A stretch of 64,000 nucleotides of DNA from SKVR01 sp964453995 (GCA_964453995.1 CAYVQC010000010.1:28441-92440), one strand, 5' to 3'; numbered from the stretch's first letter, positions 16,973-27,625 are shown. Notes: generated by a model from the letters alone, not told the origin. A program made the numbers and translations.

Positions 16973-19900
16973 ATGGAGAGAAGAACCCTACTACTAATTT
17001 TTTGCTTATGGTTTTATGCGGGCCTTACAAGTGGACAGCCGGTTACCATCAGTAAAAGTGATTCTAAAGGCACAAAGGCCGAACTTAAAAACTCTGTCAA
17101 CCCAAATCAGCACAGTAGAACCCAATTCTTTACTGACAATTTGAAAGATTCAGAGACCTTTTTCACGGAAGATTTCGATGGAGATGTTTTTCCACCAACA
17201 GGCTGGAGTATTATTGCGACCCACCCTGATTCGGATTCCAACTGGCATGAAGCAACCATTGAGGAAAATTCTTTTGCAGAGGTATTGTACACCGATGCCC
17301 TGATGATGGATGAGTGGATCATTAGTCCTTCCATTGATCTCTCATCTATGGTAGCCGGATTTATTTCCTTCCGGTTTCTGACCAGCTACTACTGGCTGGT
17401 AGACCCTTTTGATGGTGCTAACCTTATGCTTAAAGTATCCACCGACGGTGGAACAACATGGGAACAGATATGGTTTGAAGAGGACTTTGGAACCTTTTTA
17501 GATTATACGTGGTATACCGTTACACTTCCTATTGACGACTATGCAGGCGAAAGCAATGTAAAAATTGCCTTTCACTTTCTGGGAAACGATGGGGCACAAA
17601 CCAATGTGGATGATATAACAGTTTTTTCGGCTGACTCCTACCAGTTAACCATGCTTGACCCCATCGGTGACGGAAGTGTAATTCCGGCTCCTGGTGTGCA
17701 CGAGTATTTTGAAAACACTGAGGTAGCTTTGGGTGCAAACCCGGACTTTGGATATACCTTCAATTCATGGAATCAGGGAGATGTAACCGACACGAATGCT
17801 TCCATTACAACAATTGTAATGGATCAGGACAAAACAGTTCAGGCTACTTTTACCCAATTGAACCTGGATCTGCTTTGGCATCAGTATACTTATGGGGAAA
17901 GTGCAATCAATAGCGCTGTAATTAATGAAGACACTGAATATGAGGTAGCTGACAATTTTTCCAGCTCAGCCATTGAAAGCATTACAAAAGTAGTAGTACA
18001 TGGATTACCCAGTGGAATTGCCAGCGGACCCCAAAGAGTCCTTACCTTAAGGTTTTACAGCCCTACCAAATCGGGCGAACCCGACTGGGAGAACCCTGTC
18101 TCCGAGCAAACAATTACTGCTAAAGCATATTATGTAGAACCCCTTTCCTGGAATCCTTCTTTCAATATATTTAAATATGAACTTGATTTATTAACACCAG
18201 TGGATTTACAGGAAGGCTGGATCTCGGTACAGGCCAATGATACCGGATCATTTTACTGGTTAGCTGCAGAGGAAGGAACCGGAGATGGTAATGCATGGCA
18301 AAGAATTGTAAATGCTGATGAAGACCCCAATGAAAATCTGACCATGGATTTTATGCTGGAGGTGTGGGGGGAAGGAGCTGAAATTGCTCCCGATTGCGTG
18401 CTTTATATTTCTCCCGATGATGAAGCAATTGATCAGCCAACAGATATTTCCTTATCCTGGCAGGCAAGCCCCAATGCCACTGGTTACATGCTCTACTTTG
18501 GTGAAACCCTTCCTGCTACAGGTATAGATGTTGGCAATGTAACAAGTTATAGTACATCGCTGGAATTCAGTACAACCTATTTCTGGAAGGTGGTACCTTA
18601 CAATTTCATTGGCTCAGCGGAAGGTTGCCCTGCATATAGCTTCACCACTATTGATGACCCTACACAGCTTCTCCCCTGGGCTGAAGACTTCACAGGACTG
18701 GAAGCCGGAGCAATACCCACAGGCTGGAACAGAACCCATAGCAATTGGGGTGCTTTTGACGGTAATAATGCAGGTGGTACATCTCCTGAAATGAGATTTT
18801 TTTATTCACCTTCTGCTACCGACGTTTTTAGATTGGTCTCTCCTCCGCTGCAAAGCACAGCCAAAGTAGATTATCGGCTCACATTCAAGCACCAGATTGA
18901 TTTCTATGATACACCTGCAAGCTATAAAGTACAATTCTCAAACGATGGTGAAACATGGGAAACCATCTGGGAAATTATAGATCCTGTGGAAAACGTAGGA
19001 CCTGAGACTGTTACAATAAATCTGAACGAATTGAATGGTATATTTTACCTGGCATGGGTATTTGATGGATACTCATTCAATACTGATGCGTGGCATGTAG
19101 ATGATATTGCAGTGGAAGAAATACCCACCGAGCCTGTTTTCTCCATCGTTCCTGATCCTGAGGGTGGAGAATTTGATTTTGGTATTATTAACATGGGAGA
19201 ACAATCTGATCCTGAAAACTTTACTGTTACCAATACCGGTGATGGAGTTCTTACCATAAACTCCGTAACTATTACCGGCGAAGATGCAGCTGATTTCATC
19301 CTCACCCTCGATCCTGAGGCTGATACCGGGCTGGGTGCAGGAGAATCCCTCTCATTCAGCATTGTATTTGCACCTGATATAGCTGGTGCGAAAACCGCTC
19401 AACTCAATGTATCTTATGATACTGGCACAGGTTTAAAAGATCAAACATATTTGCTGGTGCTGTTGGGTGAGGCTATAGACCCAACAATCTTGCCACCTTT
19501 CGAGGTTAATTTTGATCCCTTCCCACCTGCCAACTGGACAAGGCCATATGGTATTCTTGACGTTGAAACGGAATTTATTACTCCCATTGGATTAAACTGG
19601 GTCAGCAGCAATTTTGGTAATAATAGCTCTAATCCAAAAGCCACAAAAATAAACCTCTATGTTTCATCCAATCCTATTTACCGGTGGTTCATGAGCCCAC
19701 CCATCGATATGACTGCCAAAGGTGACGAATACCAGCTTTCATTCGATCTGGCAGTGACCGGTTATGCCAATCAAACTCCGGATCAATTGGGACCTGAAGA
19801 CTATTTTGCCGTGGTTGTTTCAAGGGATGGTGGTCAAACATGGTCATCCGACGATGTCATTTTTGAGTTGTCAGGAGCCGATTCGGATGAGATCACTCCC

Positions 19901-22264
19901 GGCGGGCAAACGTTTACTATAGACCTTGACGCCATTACGGGTACTATTAAACTGGGTTTCTATGCACAAAGGCACTCAGGAACAAATCCCGATATTGATC
20001 TTCATCTGGGCAATGTCCTGGTTAGGGTCAAACCTACGGAGCCTATTTTTTCCATAAACCCTGATTCCTGGGACTTTGGGCAGGTTGATATTGGATTTGA
20101 ATCCCCCGTAAAAGAGTTTACCATTACCAATACGGGATCTGGAGTTCTTAAGATTGAACCCGAGAATGTATACCTGGAAGGAGAAGATCAATATGCATTC
20201 GGGCTTTTCAATTTTGATGAAGTGGTATCTCTGGGCGCCAATGAATCAGCAACTCTAAGTATAATGTTTATGCCCGATGATACCAGGATATTCAATGTTA
20301 ATCTTGTTATAGACGATGATTTAGCAAAAACAGTACATTATATACCTATCACAGGAGAAGGAATTTCAAAACCCTCCGGTTCAACCTGCGAAAATCCTTA
20401 CCTGCTAAGCTTACCGGTAATTGATTACGTAGATAATACAGAAGATTACGGAGATAATTATTCAAATGACTGGGTATCTCCCCCCACCAGCTATCTGAAT
20501 GGTAATGACTTTGTTGCGAAGTTTACCCTTGCTGAAACCGGTTATCTCAGTGGCAGTGTTGCAGGAAGCTGGACAGGACTCATTATTGTTGAAAATTGCC
20601 CTGATCCTGTTAATGCTGCAGAGGTTCTGGCCCTTGCTACAGGATCAAACGGGGGATCTTTTTCCAATGTAACATTTGAAGATGGCACCTATTATGCAAT
20701 CGTTTCAACCTACCCCTCTCCACAATTTACCGATTTTACGCTAAATCTTTCCTTTGAGCCGCTACCTGACTGTATTGCGCCCAATAACCTAACGGCTGAC
20801 AATATTACCACAACAGGTGCCTCTCTTGGGTGGACAGCACTGGGAAGTGAAACCTCGTGGAACGTTGAATGGGGGTTGGCCGGTTTCGTCCAGGGCGAAG
20901 GAACCCTTGCAGCAGGAGTTACTAATCCTTATGTGCTTTCCGGACTAGATTCCGGTACCATTTATGAGTTTTACGTTCAGGCGGTTTGCAACGGCGAAAC
21001 AAGTACGTGGAGTGGACCCTTTGCCTTCAGCACACTGTGCAATCCCGTTGATTTACCGTGGGTAGAAAACTTTGATGGAGTAACCGCTCCCCAAGTACCT
21101 GCGTGCATAAGTGTAATTAACAACAACGGTGACAATTATACATGGGAAACCTCAACCCAGGATCCATACTCTTCACCAAACTCAATGGCTATTAGGTGGA
21201 ATTCTTCTTTAGCTATGGATGACTGGTTCTTCTCTCCCGGTTTAAACCTTATCGCCGGAGAGACTTATGAGGTAAAGTTTTATTATTCAGTAGCGGGTAT
21301 AAATTATCCCGAAAAACTAAAGGTAATGTGGGGCGATGAACCAAACGCTTCTGGCATGACAGGTGGCATCCTTTGGAATAACGACGACCTTACCAACACA
21401 GAATATCTCGAGGCCACAGCAACTTTCACCCCTGGTGAATCAGGTATCTATTATGTTGGATGGCATGGCTACAGCGATGCTGACCAGTTTAGAATTTATG
21501 TTGATGATATCCAAATTGATGTGGCACCTCCTGCAGGCATTACCCTCGACCTGAAAGTAATTCTGGAAGGAGCTTTCAGTCCTGGCAAAAGTGAAATGAT
21601 GCATACAATCATCAATGATGTATTACCTCTTGACCAACCCTTTGCACCCGACCTGCCCTACTATGGCAACAACAACCCGGAATGGTACTATGAAGGTGAT
21701 GAAGCAGTTGACATTATGCCGGAAAATGTTGTTGACTGGGTCCTCATCGAACTACGTGATGCTGCAGCACCATCAGAAGCATATACCAGCACTGTGATCT
21801 CTCAAAAGGCTGCACTGCTTCTCAATACCGGAGAGATTGTATCTACAGACCTTACTATGCCTGTATTCGATGTTGAAATAAATGAAGGGCTCTATGTTGT
21901 GATTTATCATCGGAACCATCTTGCCGTCATGTCAGCAGAAGCACTTACAGAAGCAGGAGGCATCTACAGTTGGGATTTTACCCAGTCATTAGACCGGGCC
22001 TTTCATCTTTACAACAGATCTTCATACGGAGAAGGGCACAAGGAACTTGGCGAGGGTATCTTCGGAATGTATGGTGGTGATGGCGATGCCAACGGACAAA
22101 TCCAGGCACAGGATAAAAATAACGTCTGGAACCTGCAGTCCGGTTTTGCCGGCTATTTCCCTGCCGACTTTGATCTTAATGGTCAGGTGCAGGCACAGGA
22201 TAAAAACAATATTTGGAATGCAAACAGTGGAATTGGCACTGCCGTTCCTGGTGATTCCAAATAG
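16973..22264 (+). CDS. Giant secreted multidomain protein with cleaved-adhesin, anchor-D, FN3 and dockerin-like modules
   Basis: This 1763-residue protein has a signal peptide (1-21). Visible modules in order are: cleaved-adhesin/MAM-like (FTEDFDGDVFPPTGW, about 60-220), InlB-type repeat (about 222-298), an unassigned beta domain, FN3-like (about 475-560), a second cleaved adhesin (about 565-715), choice-of-anchor D (about 720-835), a third adhesin-like domain (about 840-1020), a second anchor-D (about 1022-1130), a PPC-like domain, FN3 (about 1265-1355) and a fourth adhesin (about 1360-1520). The last 60 residues hold two EF-hand-like repeats (GDGDANGQIQAQDKNNVW and DFDLNGQVQAQDKNNIW) and no T9SS sorting domain. 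The likely role is surface adhesion or polymer binding. The long promoter leader suggests regulation. Confidence 0.8.
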   Translation: MERRTLLLIFCLWFYAGLTSGQPVTISKSDSKGTKAELKNSVNPNQHSRTQFFTDNLKDSETFFTEDFDGDVFPPTGWSIIATHPDSDSNWHEATIEENSFAEVLYTDALMMDEWIISPSIDLSSMVAGFISFRFLTSYYWLVDPFDGANLMLKVSTDGGTTWEQIWFEEDFGTFLDYTWYTVTLPIDDYAGESNVKIAFHFLGNDGAQTNVDDITVFSADSYQLTMLDPIGDGSVIPAPGVHEYFENTEVALGANPDFGYTFNSWNQGDVTDTNASITTIVMDQDKTVQATFTQLNLDLLWHQYTYGESAINSAVINEDTEYEVADNFSSSAIESITKVVVHGLPSGIASGPQRVLTLRFYSPTKSGEPDWENPVSEQTITAKAYYVEPLSWNPSFNIFKYELDLLTPVDLQEGWISVQANDTGSFYWLAAEEGTGDGNAWQRIVNADEDPNENLTMDFMLEVWGEGAEIAPDCVLYISPDDEAIDQPTDISLSWQASPNATGYMLYFGETLPATGIDVGNVTSYSTSLEFSTTYFWKVVPYNFIGSAEGCPAYSFTTIDDPTQLLPWAEDFTGLEAGAIPTGWNRTHSNWGAFDGNNAGGTSPEMRFFYSPSATDVFRLVSPPLQSTAKVDYRLTFKHQIDFYDTPASYKVQFSNDGETWETIWEIIDPVENVGPETVTINLNELNGIFYLAWVFDGYSFNTDAWHVDDIAVEEIPTEPVFSIVPDPEGGEFDFGIINMGEQSDPENFTVTNTGDGVLTINSVTITGEDAADFILTLDPEADTGLGAGESLSFSIVFAPDIAGAKTAQLNVSYDTGTGLKDQTYLLVLLGEAIDPTILPPFEVNFDPFPPANWTRPYGILDVETEFITPIGLNWVSSNFGNNSSNPKATKINLYVSSNPIYRWFMSPPIDMTAKGDEYQLSFDLAVTGYANQTPDQLGPEDYFAVVVSRDGGQTWSSDDVIFELSGADSDEITPGGQTFTIDLDAITGTIKLGFYAQRHSGTNPDIDLHLGNVLVRVKPTEPIFSINPDSWDFGQVDIGFESPVKEFTITNTGSGVLKIEPENVYLEGEDQYAFGLFNFDEVVSLGANESATLSIMFMPDDTRIFNVNLVIDDDLAKTVHYIPITGEGISKPSGSTCENPYLLSLPVIDYVDNTEDYGDNYSNDWVSPPTSYLNGNDFVAKFTLAETGYLSGSVAGSWTGLIIVENCPDPVNAAEVLALATGSNGGSFSNVTFEDGTYYAIVSTYPSPQFTDFTLNLSFEPLPDCIAPNNLTADNITTTGASLGWTALGSETSWNVEWGLAGFVQGEGTLAAGVTNPYVLSGLDSGTIYEFYVQAVCNGETSTWSGPFAFSTLCNPVDLPWVENFDGVTAPQVPACISVINNNGDNYTWETSTQDPYSSPNSMAIRWNSSLAMDDWFFSPGLNLIAGETYEVKFYYSVAGINYPEKLKVMWGDEPNASGMTGGILWNNDDLTNTEYLEATATFTPGESGIYYVGWHGYSDADQFRIYVDDIQIDVAPPAGITLDLKVILEGAFSPGKSEMMHTIINDVLPLDQPFAPDLPYYGNNNPEWYYEGDEAVDIMPENVVDWVLIELRDAAAPSEAYTSTVISQKAALLLNTGEIVSTDLTMPVFDVEINEGLYVVIYHRNHLAVMSAEALTEAGGIYSWDFTQSLDRAFHLYNRSSYGEGHKELGEGIFGMYGGDGDANGQIQAQDKNNVWNLQSGFAGYFPADFDLNGQVQAQDKNNIWNANSGIGTAVPGDSK

Positions 22265-22270
22265 CACATA

Positions 22271-22319
22271 CCCTTGGGCAACCTGTCTGCTCGATTAGGA
22301 CAGGTTGCCGTTTCAAGGG
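22271..22319 (+). terminator. Strong hairpin after the 1763-residue gene
   Basis: GGCAACCTGTC (22277-22287) pairs perfectly with GACAGGTTGCC (22299-22309), extended by CCCTTG with CAAGGG around a 4-nt bulge. There is no T-run, so it may be a processing or stability element instead of a classic terminator. Confidence 0.5.
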
Positions 22320-22417
22320 GTTTACCAGGCAAAAAGTGAAACCTTGTAAACCCAATATAACGCTCAGTTTCTTTTGTTTTAGAATGTAAATCTATGTCAA
22401 ACTAAAAATCAGTTCCT

Positions 22418-25400
22418 ATGAAAAAGATCAAACTACTGTTGTTGATATTGTTTGCCTTTATGGCAACAACAATTGCCAACAACAAAGATTCAGATCCCTC
22501 TATGGACTTCCGCTTTGCCAATGAGCAAGTGGTAGAGGAAGGGGGAACATACTACTTCATGTTCGATGTGCAGGTTAGGGCAAGTGTTGCAGGAACCTTC
22601 CACCGCGACATGCAGGTATATTTTGACTACAACCCCGCTGTATTTGGCAATAGTATAAAAGCCAATGATAAGATCACAGTGGAAAAGATCGGTATTATGG
22701 CAGAGGAGTTTTCCGAAAACCCCAAATATATTTGGGTAAATGAAGGAACGCCCCAAGGCTATGGAACCGACAATACACCAACAAGGTATTACATTACCAG
22801 CGAAAGTTCTTTTTCAACCTTCGCTGCTGATGAGATGTTCCACACTGAAGTACCCACTGACTGGGCCGGCTATATGCGCGCCAAAATTGAAATAACAAAC
22901 TTTGGACATCCTGCCGGAATCCAGCTAATCGGTAGTATTGGAAATACTACTTTTATGGATGGTGGACAATATTACCAGTCAGAAACTGCCCAACCCGTAG
23001 TATATGCCACTCCTTATGGTTACATTAACAACCTGATGGAATATATAATAACCTCAGGAGAACCCGCCGAGTATACTCTGGTAGTAGATATTAATGGCAA
23101 TGGCGGAGTTCTAGTAGATGGATTATCATATACTATTCCTCTTATCTTTGAAGAAGGCACTGTAGTAAACCTGCAGGCCGTACCAGATTCCGATTGGGAG
23201 TTTACTGGCTGGACAGGCGACCTGACTTCAGCCAATGTCAATGAAACCATCACCATGGACGGTGACAAATTCATTGAGGCAAACTTTACTGAAATACCTC
23301 CACAGATCTACCTTCTAACCCTGCTGGTCAATCCCGAAGGAGCCGGTGAAGTAACCGGCGCAGGGGAATACGAAGAAGGTGAAATTGCCAGTGTAGATGC
23401 CGTAGCCAACGAAGGATGGGTTTTCGTAAACTGGACCGATACAGAAGACAATGTAATCTTTGAAATGCCCGCCAACGACATTCCAATGACCGAAGACCTT
23501 ACCCTTGTGGCCAACTTCGTTGAAGAATTCATTCCTGAAACTTACACCCTTACCCTTATGGCAAATCCCGAAGGTGCGGGTGAAGTATTCGGTGCCGGTG
23601 AGTATGAAGAAGGTGAAATTGCCAGTGTGGATGCGGTGCCCAATGAAGGTTGGGTTTTCGTAAACTGGACCGATACAGAAGACAACATAATTTCTGAAAT
23701 GCCCGCCAACGACATCCCCATGACCGCCGATCTTACCCTGATCGCCAATTTTGAGGAAATTCCACCGCCGGTTTACACCCTCACCTTACTGGTCAATCCC
23801 GAAGGAGCCGGTGAAGTAACCGGCGCAGGGGAATACGAAGAAGGTGAAATTGCCAGTGTAGATGCCGTAGCCAACGAAGGATGGGTTTTCGTAAACTGGA
23901 CCGATACAGAAGACAATGTAATCTTTGAAATGCCCGCCAACGACATTCCAATGACCGAAGACCTTACCCTTGTGGCCAACTTCGTTGAAGAATTCATTCC
24001 TGAAACTTACACCCTTACCCTTATGGCAAATCCCGAAGGTGCGGGTGAAGTATTCGGTGCCGGTGAGTATGAAGAAGGTGAAATTGCCAGTGTGGATGCG
24101 GTGCCCAATGAAGGTTGGGTTTTCGTAAACTGGACCGATACAGAAGACAACATAATTTCTGAAATGCCCGCCAACGACATCCCCATGACCGCCGATCTTA
24201 CCCTGATCGCCAATTTTGAAGAAGAACCTGTAGAGGATGAGCTTATGGTTACCATCGATGTAACCGGTGTTACCTGTCCGGGTTTTGACGACGGTAGTAT
24301 TTTCGTAAGCGTTACCGGGGGAGAAAAACCTTACAACATTTGCCTTTCATACGGATGTGATACCAAGGGTGATTTTGACAAAACACAAACTGCCGATTAT
24401 GGTGGCTTAATAGCAGGCTACTATCAGATCACTATAGTTGATAACAACGGGCTTACCTACGAAGAATGCGTCCTGGTTCCCGAGCCCGATCCAATTATGG
24501 TGGATATTGACCTTAATGTTCCCGAATGCTATGCAGAAGAAATGACAGCTACCGCAACTTATACCATCACTGGCGGTACACCACCCTACACATTTGATGG
24601 TGAACCCGTTGATGGAAATACTGTGATGGTAGTTTATGACACCGAGGGAACCTTCAGTCATGTGGTGGAAGATGCCAATGAGTGCGGACCTGTTGGCTTT
24701 GAAGTAACCATTTTATTCCCCACAGCCATTGAAGCATATGTGGAATATGATCCCATTCTTTGTTTTGGCGAAACAACTCTGGTTGATGTGGTTGCCATGG
24801 GCGGAACGGGAGTCCTTTCTCTTTATGATGTCGTGGAAGGTTCACTGGAGTTTGTCTCTGAACTACCCCTGGCAGAACCCCTTGCATTGGGTGCCGGTGA
24901 ATACAGTTGGGTAGTGATGGATGAAAACGGGTGTGAATTTGCCCTTGAATTTGAAATTGTTCAGCCGGAAGAACTTCTAGCTGAAGTAATTTACGAACCC
25001 ATCGCCTGCTATGGTGGTACAACTGAAGTCGATGTAGAAGCCATGGGTGGAACTGGTACCTTATCATTGTACGATCTTGTAGACGATGAACTTGTGTTTG
25101 TTTCTGAACTTCCGCTTGAAGATCCTCTGGTACTGGGTGCCGCTACCTACATGTGGGTAATTATGGATGAAAACGAATGCCAGGTGTCCCTTGAATTCAC
25201 CCTCTCTCAACCCGACCTGCTGGAGGCAGTAATTATCGAAGCTGTTGATCCAACATGCTTTGAGGGTACTGACGGATATGTAGTCATTGAAATATCTGGT
25301 GGCACACCACCTTACATCCCTGACTTTGGCGAACTCGATGGCAATATGCTCACCCTCAGCAATCTTAGTGCTGGCCCCGGAAGTGTTTCTATCACTGATT

Positions 25401-27499
25401 CCAAGAATTGCGGACCTGCTGTAGTAGAATTTGAACTCGGTCAACCCGAACCTGTCGTGGTTAACCTCGAGGAAGTAGTTGACGTTCTTTGCTATGGCGA
25501 TGCAAGCGGTGTAATAGAAGTATCAGCATCCGGAGGAACCGGTGTTGTGATGTTCTCTATCGATGGAGAAGTATACCAGGAAAGCGGCCTGTTTGAAGGT
25601 CTGTTTGCCGGTGAATATACCATTTATGCCATGGATGAGAATGGCTGCATGGGTATGTTCGAAGGAATAGTAGTTGCCCAACCCGAAGAACTCCTGGTTG
25701 ACCTTACCATAACAGATGTAAGCTGCCTTGGCGCGGATGACGGAGAAATCATGGGATGGATAACCGGAGGTGTTGGGCCCTACGATGTGTGCTTGCTTAC
25801 TGGCTGTGATGAAATTCCTGACAAACAGGATTTCGATCCTGCAAAAGGACAAGGCTTCCTGCACTGGGATCTGGTTCCCGGCGAGTATATGGTAGTTGTA
25901 ACAGACCAGAATGGTTGCCAGTGGATGGAATGCGTTACCATTGAAGAGCCTGAAGAGCTCACAGCCGATTATATTGATCTCAATAATGTCCTCTGTAATG
26001 GAGACAGCAGTGGATCAGTAACCATTGTGGCAGAAGGTGGTACCATGCCCTACACTCTAACATGGGAAGGTATGGAAGAATTTGAAATTGAAGGCAATAG
26101 CTATACCATTGCCGATCTGCCCGCAGGTATTTATACAATCTACGTTGATGATGCCAACAATTGCGGTCCTGTTGCCGTAGAATGCGAAATCACCCAACCT
26201 GAGTTCGCTCTTGAATTCGAAGAGATCGAATATGGAAATGTTAGCTGTAATGGAGGTAATGATGGTTTCATCAACATCTACTATTTTGGCGGAACTGGGG
26301 AAGGACATGTTGAGGGCGACCTGCCTGATTTCTTCTCACCCAACCTGCCGGCCGGTTTTTATGAGTTCTTTGTTATTGATGAAAACGGATGTGAACTCTA
26401 TGGTGATGTTACCATTACAGAACCTGAAGAGCTAACGGTTTCTATCGAGGTAGAAGATTTGGTTTGTGAAGGTGATGGAGAGGAAGTATTTGCCTCCGAT
26501 TGGGTATGGTACCGCCAGGATCTTACCAATGCAGGCAATCTTCCCAATGCTGAGCGCAGCGATCCCGAACAAATCATCGGTGAACCCGTCTTTGGTGACG
26601 TTGAAGGTACTTTCTTCTCTCTAGGGTTTGGCGGAGAAATGATTGCCAAATTTGACATGCCGGTCGCCAATGGAGAAGGAAATGACCTGATGATCGTTGA
26701 AACGACCTTTGGAGACCAAACCTGCGATTCCTATCCGGAAAAGGTTGATGTTTGGGTTGCACAATACATCAACGAAGACCTCTATACTCCCATCCAGGGT
26801 GAAATTGACGTACTGGGTCTTGGTGATGAATGGGTCTACCTGGGCCAGGGATGCCTCGACGCTGAGTTTGACTTTGGAGATCTGCCATGGGTACAGTATG
26901 TATACATGAAAGATGTAAGCGATCCGGATGATTTCTCCAATTCTCAGATAAGCGATGGTTATGACATCAATGGACTAATTGGTCTCAATGGAAGCCTTGT
27001 AGTTTCAGGAAACCTGGTCGCCTATGCCGATGGTGGTACTCCTGAATACTATTTTGAATGGAACACCGGCGATGTTGGCAATATGCTGGCCATCAATGCC
27101 TGTGGCACTTACAGCGTGCTGGTGGTCGACTTTAACGGATGTTTCATTGAAACAGAAGTAGAAATTGTTTGTGGTGAATACGAGGGCGATTTGGATGATG
27201 CTAAGCTTATTTCTGAAGAGCTTGTTGGCAGTAAAGACATCCTCAATGCCAATGTATTCCCCAACCCCTTCTCCAATGAAGCAACCATAGAGTTCACCCT
27301 TACCAGGAATGCTCCCGTAACCGTTCAACTCTACAACCTTGCAGGTGAAAGGGTAAGTGTACTGTTTGAGGGTAATGTAGAAGCTCATGAACTGAAGCAG
27401 GTAAAAGTTCAGGGTGAATACCTCAGCAGTGGTGTTTATTTCTATCACATCAATACAGGAAATGAAGTTCTTATTAATAAATTCGTAGTGGTTAAATAG
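22418..27499 (+). CDS. T9SS-secreted surface protein with InlB-type and SprB repeats
   Basis: This 1693-residue protein has a signal peptide (1-20), an unassigned N-terminal domain (about 25-190), a diverged InlB-type repeat (about 212-292) and four closely similar 77-residue repeats (about 300-606, each with EGWVFVNWTD). SprB repeats (about 607-1350, recurring GGTPPY and DENGC motifs) follow. A jelly-roll-like insert (about 1357-1530) splits the last SprB repeat. The T9SS type A sorting domain covers about 1610-1693 (VFPNPFSNEATIEF, end LINKFVVVK). SprB-type proteins act in surface adhesion and gliding. The four repeats come from a perfect DNA duplication. A strong terminator follows. Confidence 0.88.
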   Translation: MKKIKLLLLILFAFMATTIANNKDSDPSMDFRFANEQVVEEGGTYYFMFDVQVRASVAGTFHRDMQVYFDYNPAVFGNSIKANDKITVEKIGIMAEEFSENPKYIWVNEGTPQGYGTDNTPTRYYITSESSFSTFAADEMFHTEVPTDWAGYMRAKIEITNFGHPAGIQLIGSIGNTTFMDGGQYYQSETAQPVVYATPYGYINNLMEYIITSGEPAEYTLVVDINGNGGVLVDGLSYTIPLIFEEGTVVNLQAVPDSDWEFTGWTGDLTSANVNETITMDGDKFIEANFTEIPPQIYLLTLLVNPEGAGEVTGAGEYEEGEIASVDAVANEGWVFVNWTDTEDNVIFEMPANDIPMTEDLTLVANFVEEFIPETYTLTLMANPEGAGEVFGAGEYEEGEIASVDAVPNEGWVFVNWTDTEDNIISEMPANDIPMTADLTLIANFEEIPPPVYTLTLLVNPEGAGEVTGAGEYEEGEIASVDAVANEGWVFVNWTDTEDNVIFEMPANDIPMTEDLTLVANFVEEFIPETYTLTLMANPEGAGEVFGAGEYEEGEIASVDAVPNEGWVFVNWTDTEDNIISEMPANDIPMTADLTLIANFEEEPVEDELMVTIDVTGVTCPGFDDGSIFVSVTGGEKPYNICLSYGCDTKGDFDKTQTADYGGLIAGYYQITIVDNNGLTYEECVLVPEPDPIMVDIDLNVPECYAEEMTATATYTITGGTPPYTFDGEPVDGNTVMVVYDTEGTFSHVVEDANECGPVGFEVTILFPTAIEAYVEYDPILCFGETTLVDVVAMGGTGVLSLYDVVEGSLEFVSELPLAEPLALGAGEYSWVVMDENGCEFALEFEIVQPEELLAEVIYEPIACYGGTTEVDVEAMGGTGTLSLYDLVDDELVFVSELPLEDPLVLGAATYMWVIMDENECQVSLEFTLSQPDLLEAVIIEAVDPTCFEGTDGYVVIEISGGTPPYIPDFGELDGNMLTLSNLSAGPGSVSITDSKNCGPAVVEFELGQPEPVVVNLEEVVDVLCYGDASGVIEVSASGGTGVVMFSIDGEVYQESGLFEGLFAGEYTIYAMDENGCMGMFEGIVVAQPEELLVDLTITDVSCLGADDGEIMGWITGGVGPYDVCLLTGCDEIPDKQDFDPAKGQGFLHWDLVPGEYMVVVTDQNGCQWMECVTIEEPEELTADYIDLNNVLCNGDSSGSVTIVAEGGTMPYTLTWEGMEEFEIEGNSYTIADLPAGIYTIYVDDANNCGPVAVECEITQPEFALEFEEIEYGNVSCNGGNDGFINIYYFGGTGEGHVEGDLPDFFSPNLPAGFYEFFVIDENGCELYGDVTITEPEELTVSIEVEDLVCEGDGEEVFASDWVWYRQDLTNAGNLPNAERSDPEQIIGEPVFGDVEGTFFSLGFGGEMIAKFDMPVANGEGNDLMIVETTFGDQTCDSYPEKVDVWVAQYINEDLYTPIQGEIDVLGLGDEWVYLGQGCLDAEFDFGDLPWVQYVYMKDVSDPDDFSNSQISDGYDINGLIGLNGSLVVSGNLVAYADGGTPEYYFEWNTGDVGNMLAINACGTYSVLVVDFNGCFIETEVEIVCGEYEGDLDDAKLISEELVGSKDILNANVFPNPFSNEATIEFTLTRNAPVTVQLYNLAGERVSVLFEGNVEAHELKQVKVQGEYLSSGVYFYHINTGNEVLINKFVVVK
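23324..24219 (+). repeat. Perfect 431-bp tandem duplication, 465-bp period
   Basis: Bases 23324-23754 and 23789-24219 read identically, separated by a 34-nt diverged linker. Each copy encodes two InlB-type repeats that differ from each other (TGAGEY then FGAGEY), so the duplicated unit is a pair of repeats. The reading frame is kept (155 codons). Confidence 0.92.
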
Positions 27500-27520
27500 A
27501 AGATCATTTTACTGGTTTTC

Positions 27521-27555
27521 AAAAGGCGTCCCCTGCAGGGGGCGCCTTTTGTATG
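27521..27555 (+). terminator. Rho-independent terminator
   Basis: AAAAGGCGTCCCC and GGGGGCGCCTTTT enclose a 4-nt TGCA loop, with one G-T pair. It ends the 1693-residue gene. Confidence 0.85.
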
Positions 27556-27594
27556 TTACCTCCCTGCGGATTATTTTTGTATAAAATAAAAAAT

Positions 27595-27625
27595 TTTGAC
27601 ATCACGTTTTCTGTTGATACATTTG
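27595..27625 (+). promoter_or_regulatory. Promoter of the DUF3127 gene
   Basis: TTTG (27595-27598), a 19-nt spacer and TACATTTG (27618-27625) are an excellent match to the Bacteroidota consensus, 46 bp before the ATG. Confidence 0.75.

Noticed and set aside
23324..24219. Repeats as a CRISPR array.
   Set aside because: Units are 465 bp, coding, and without short unique spacers.
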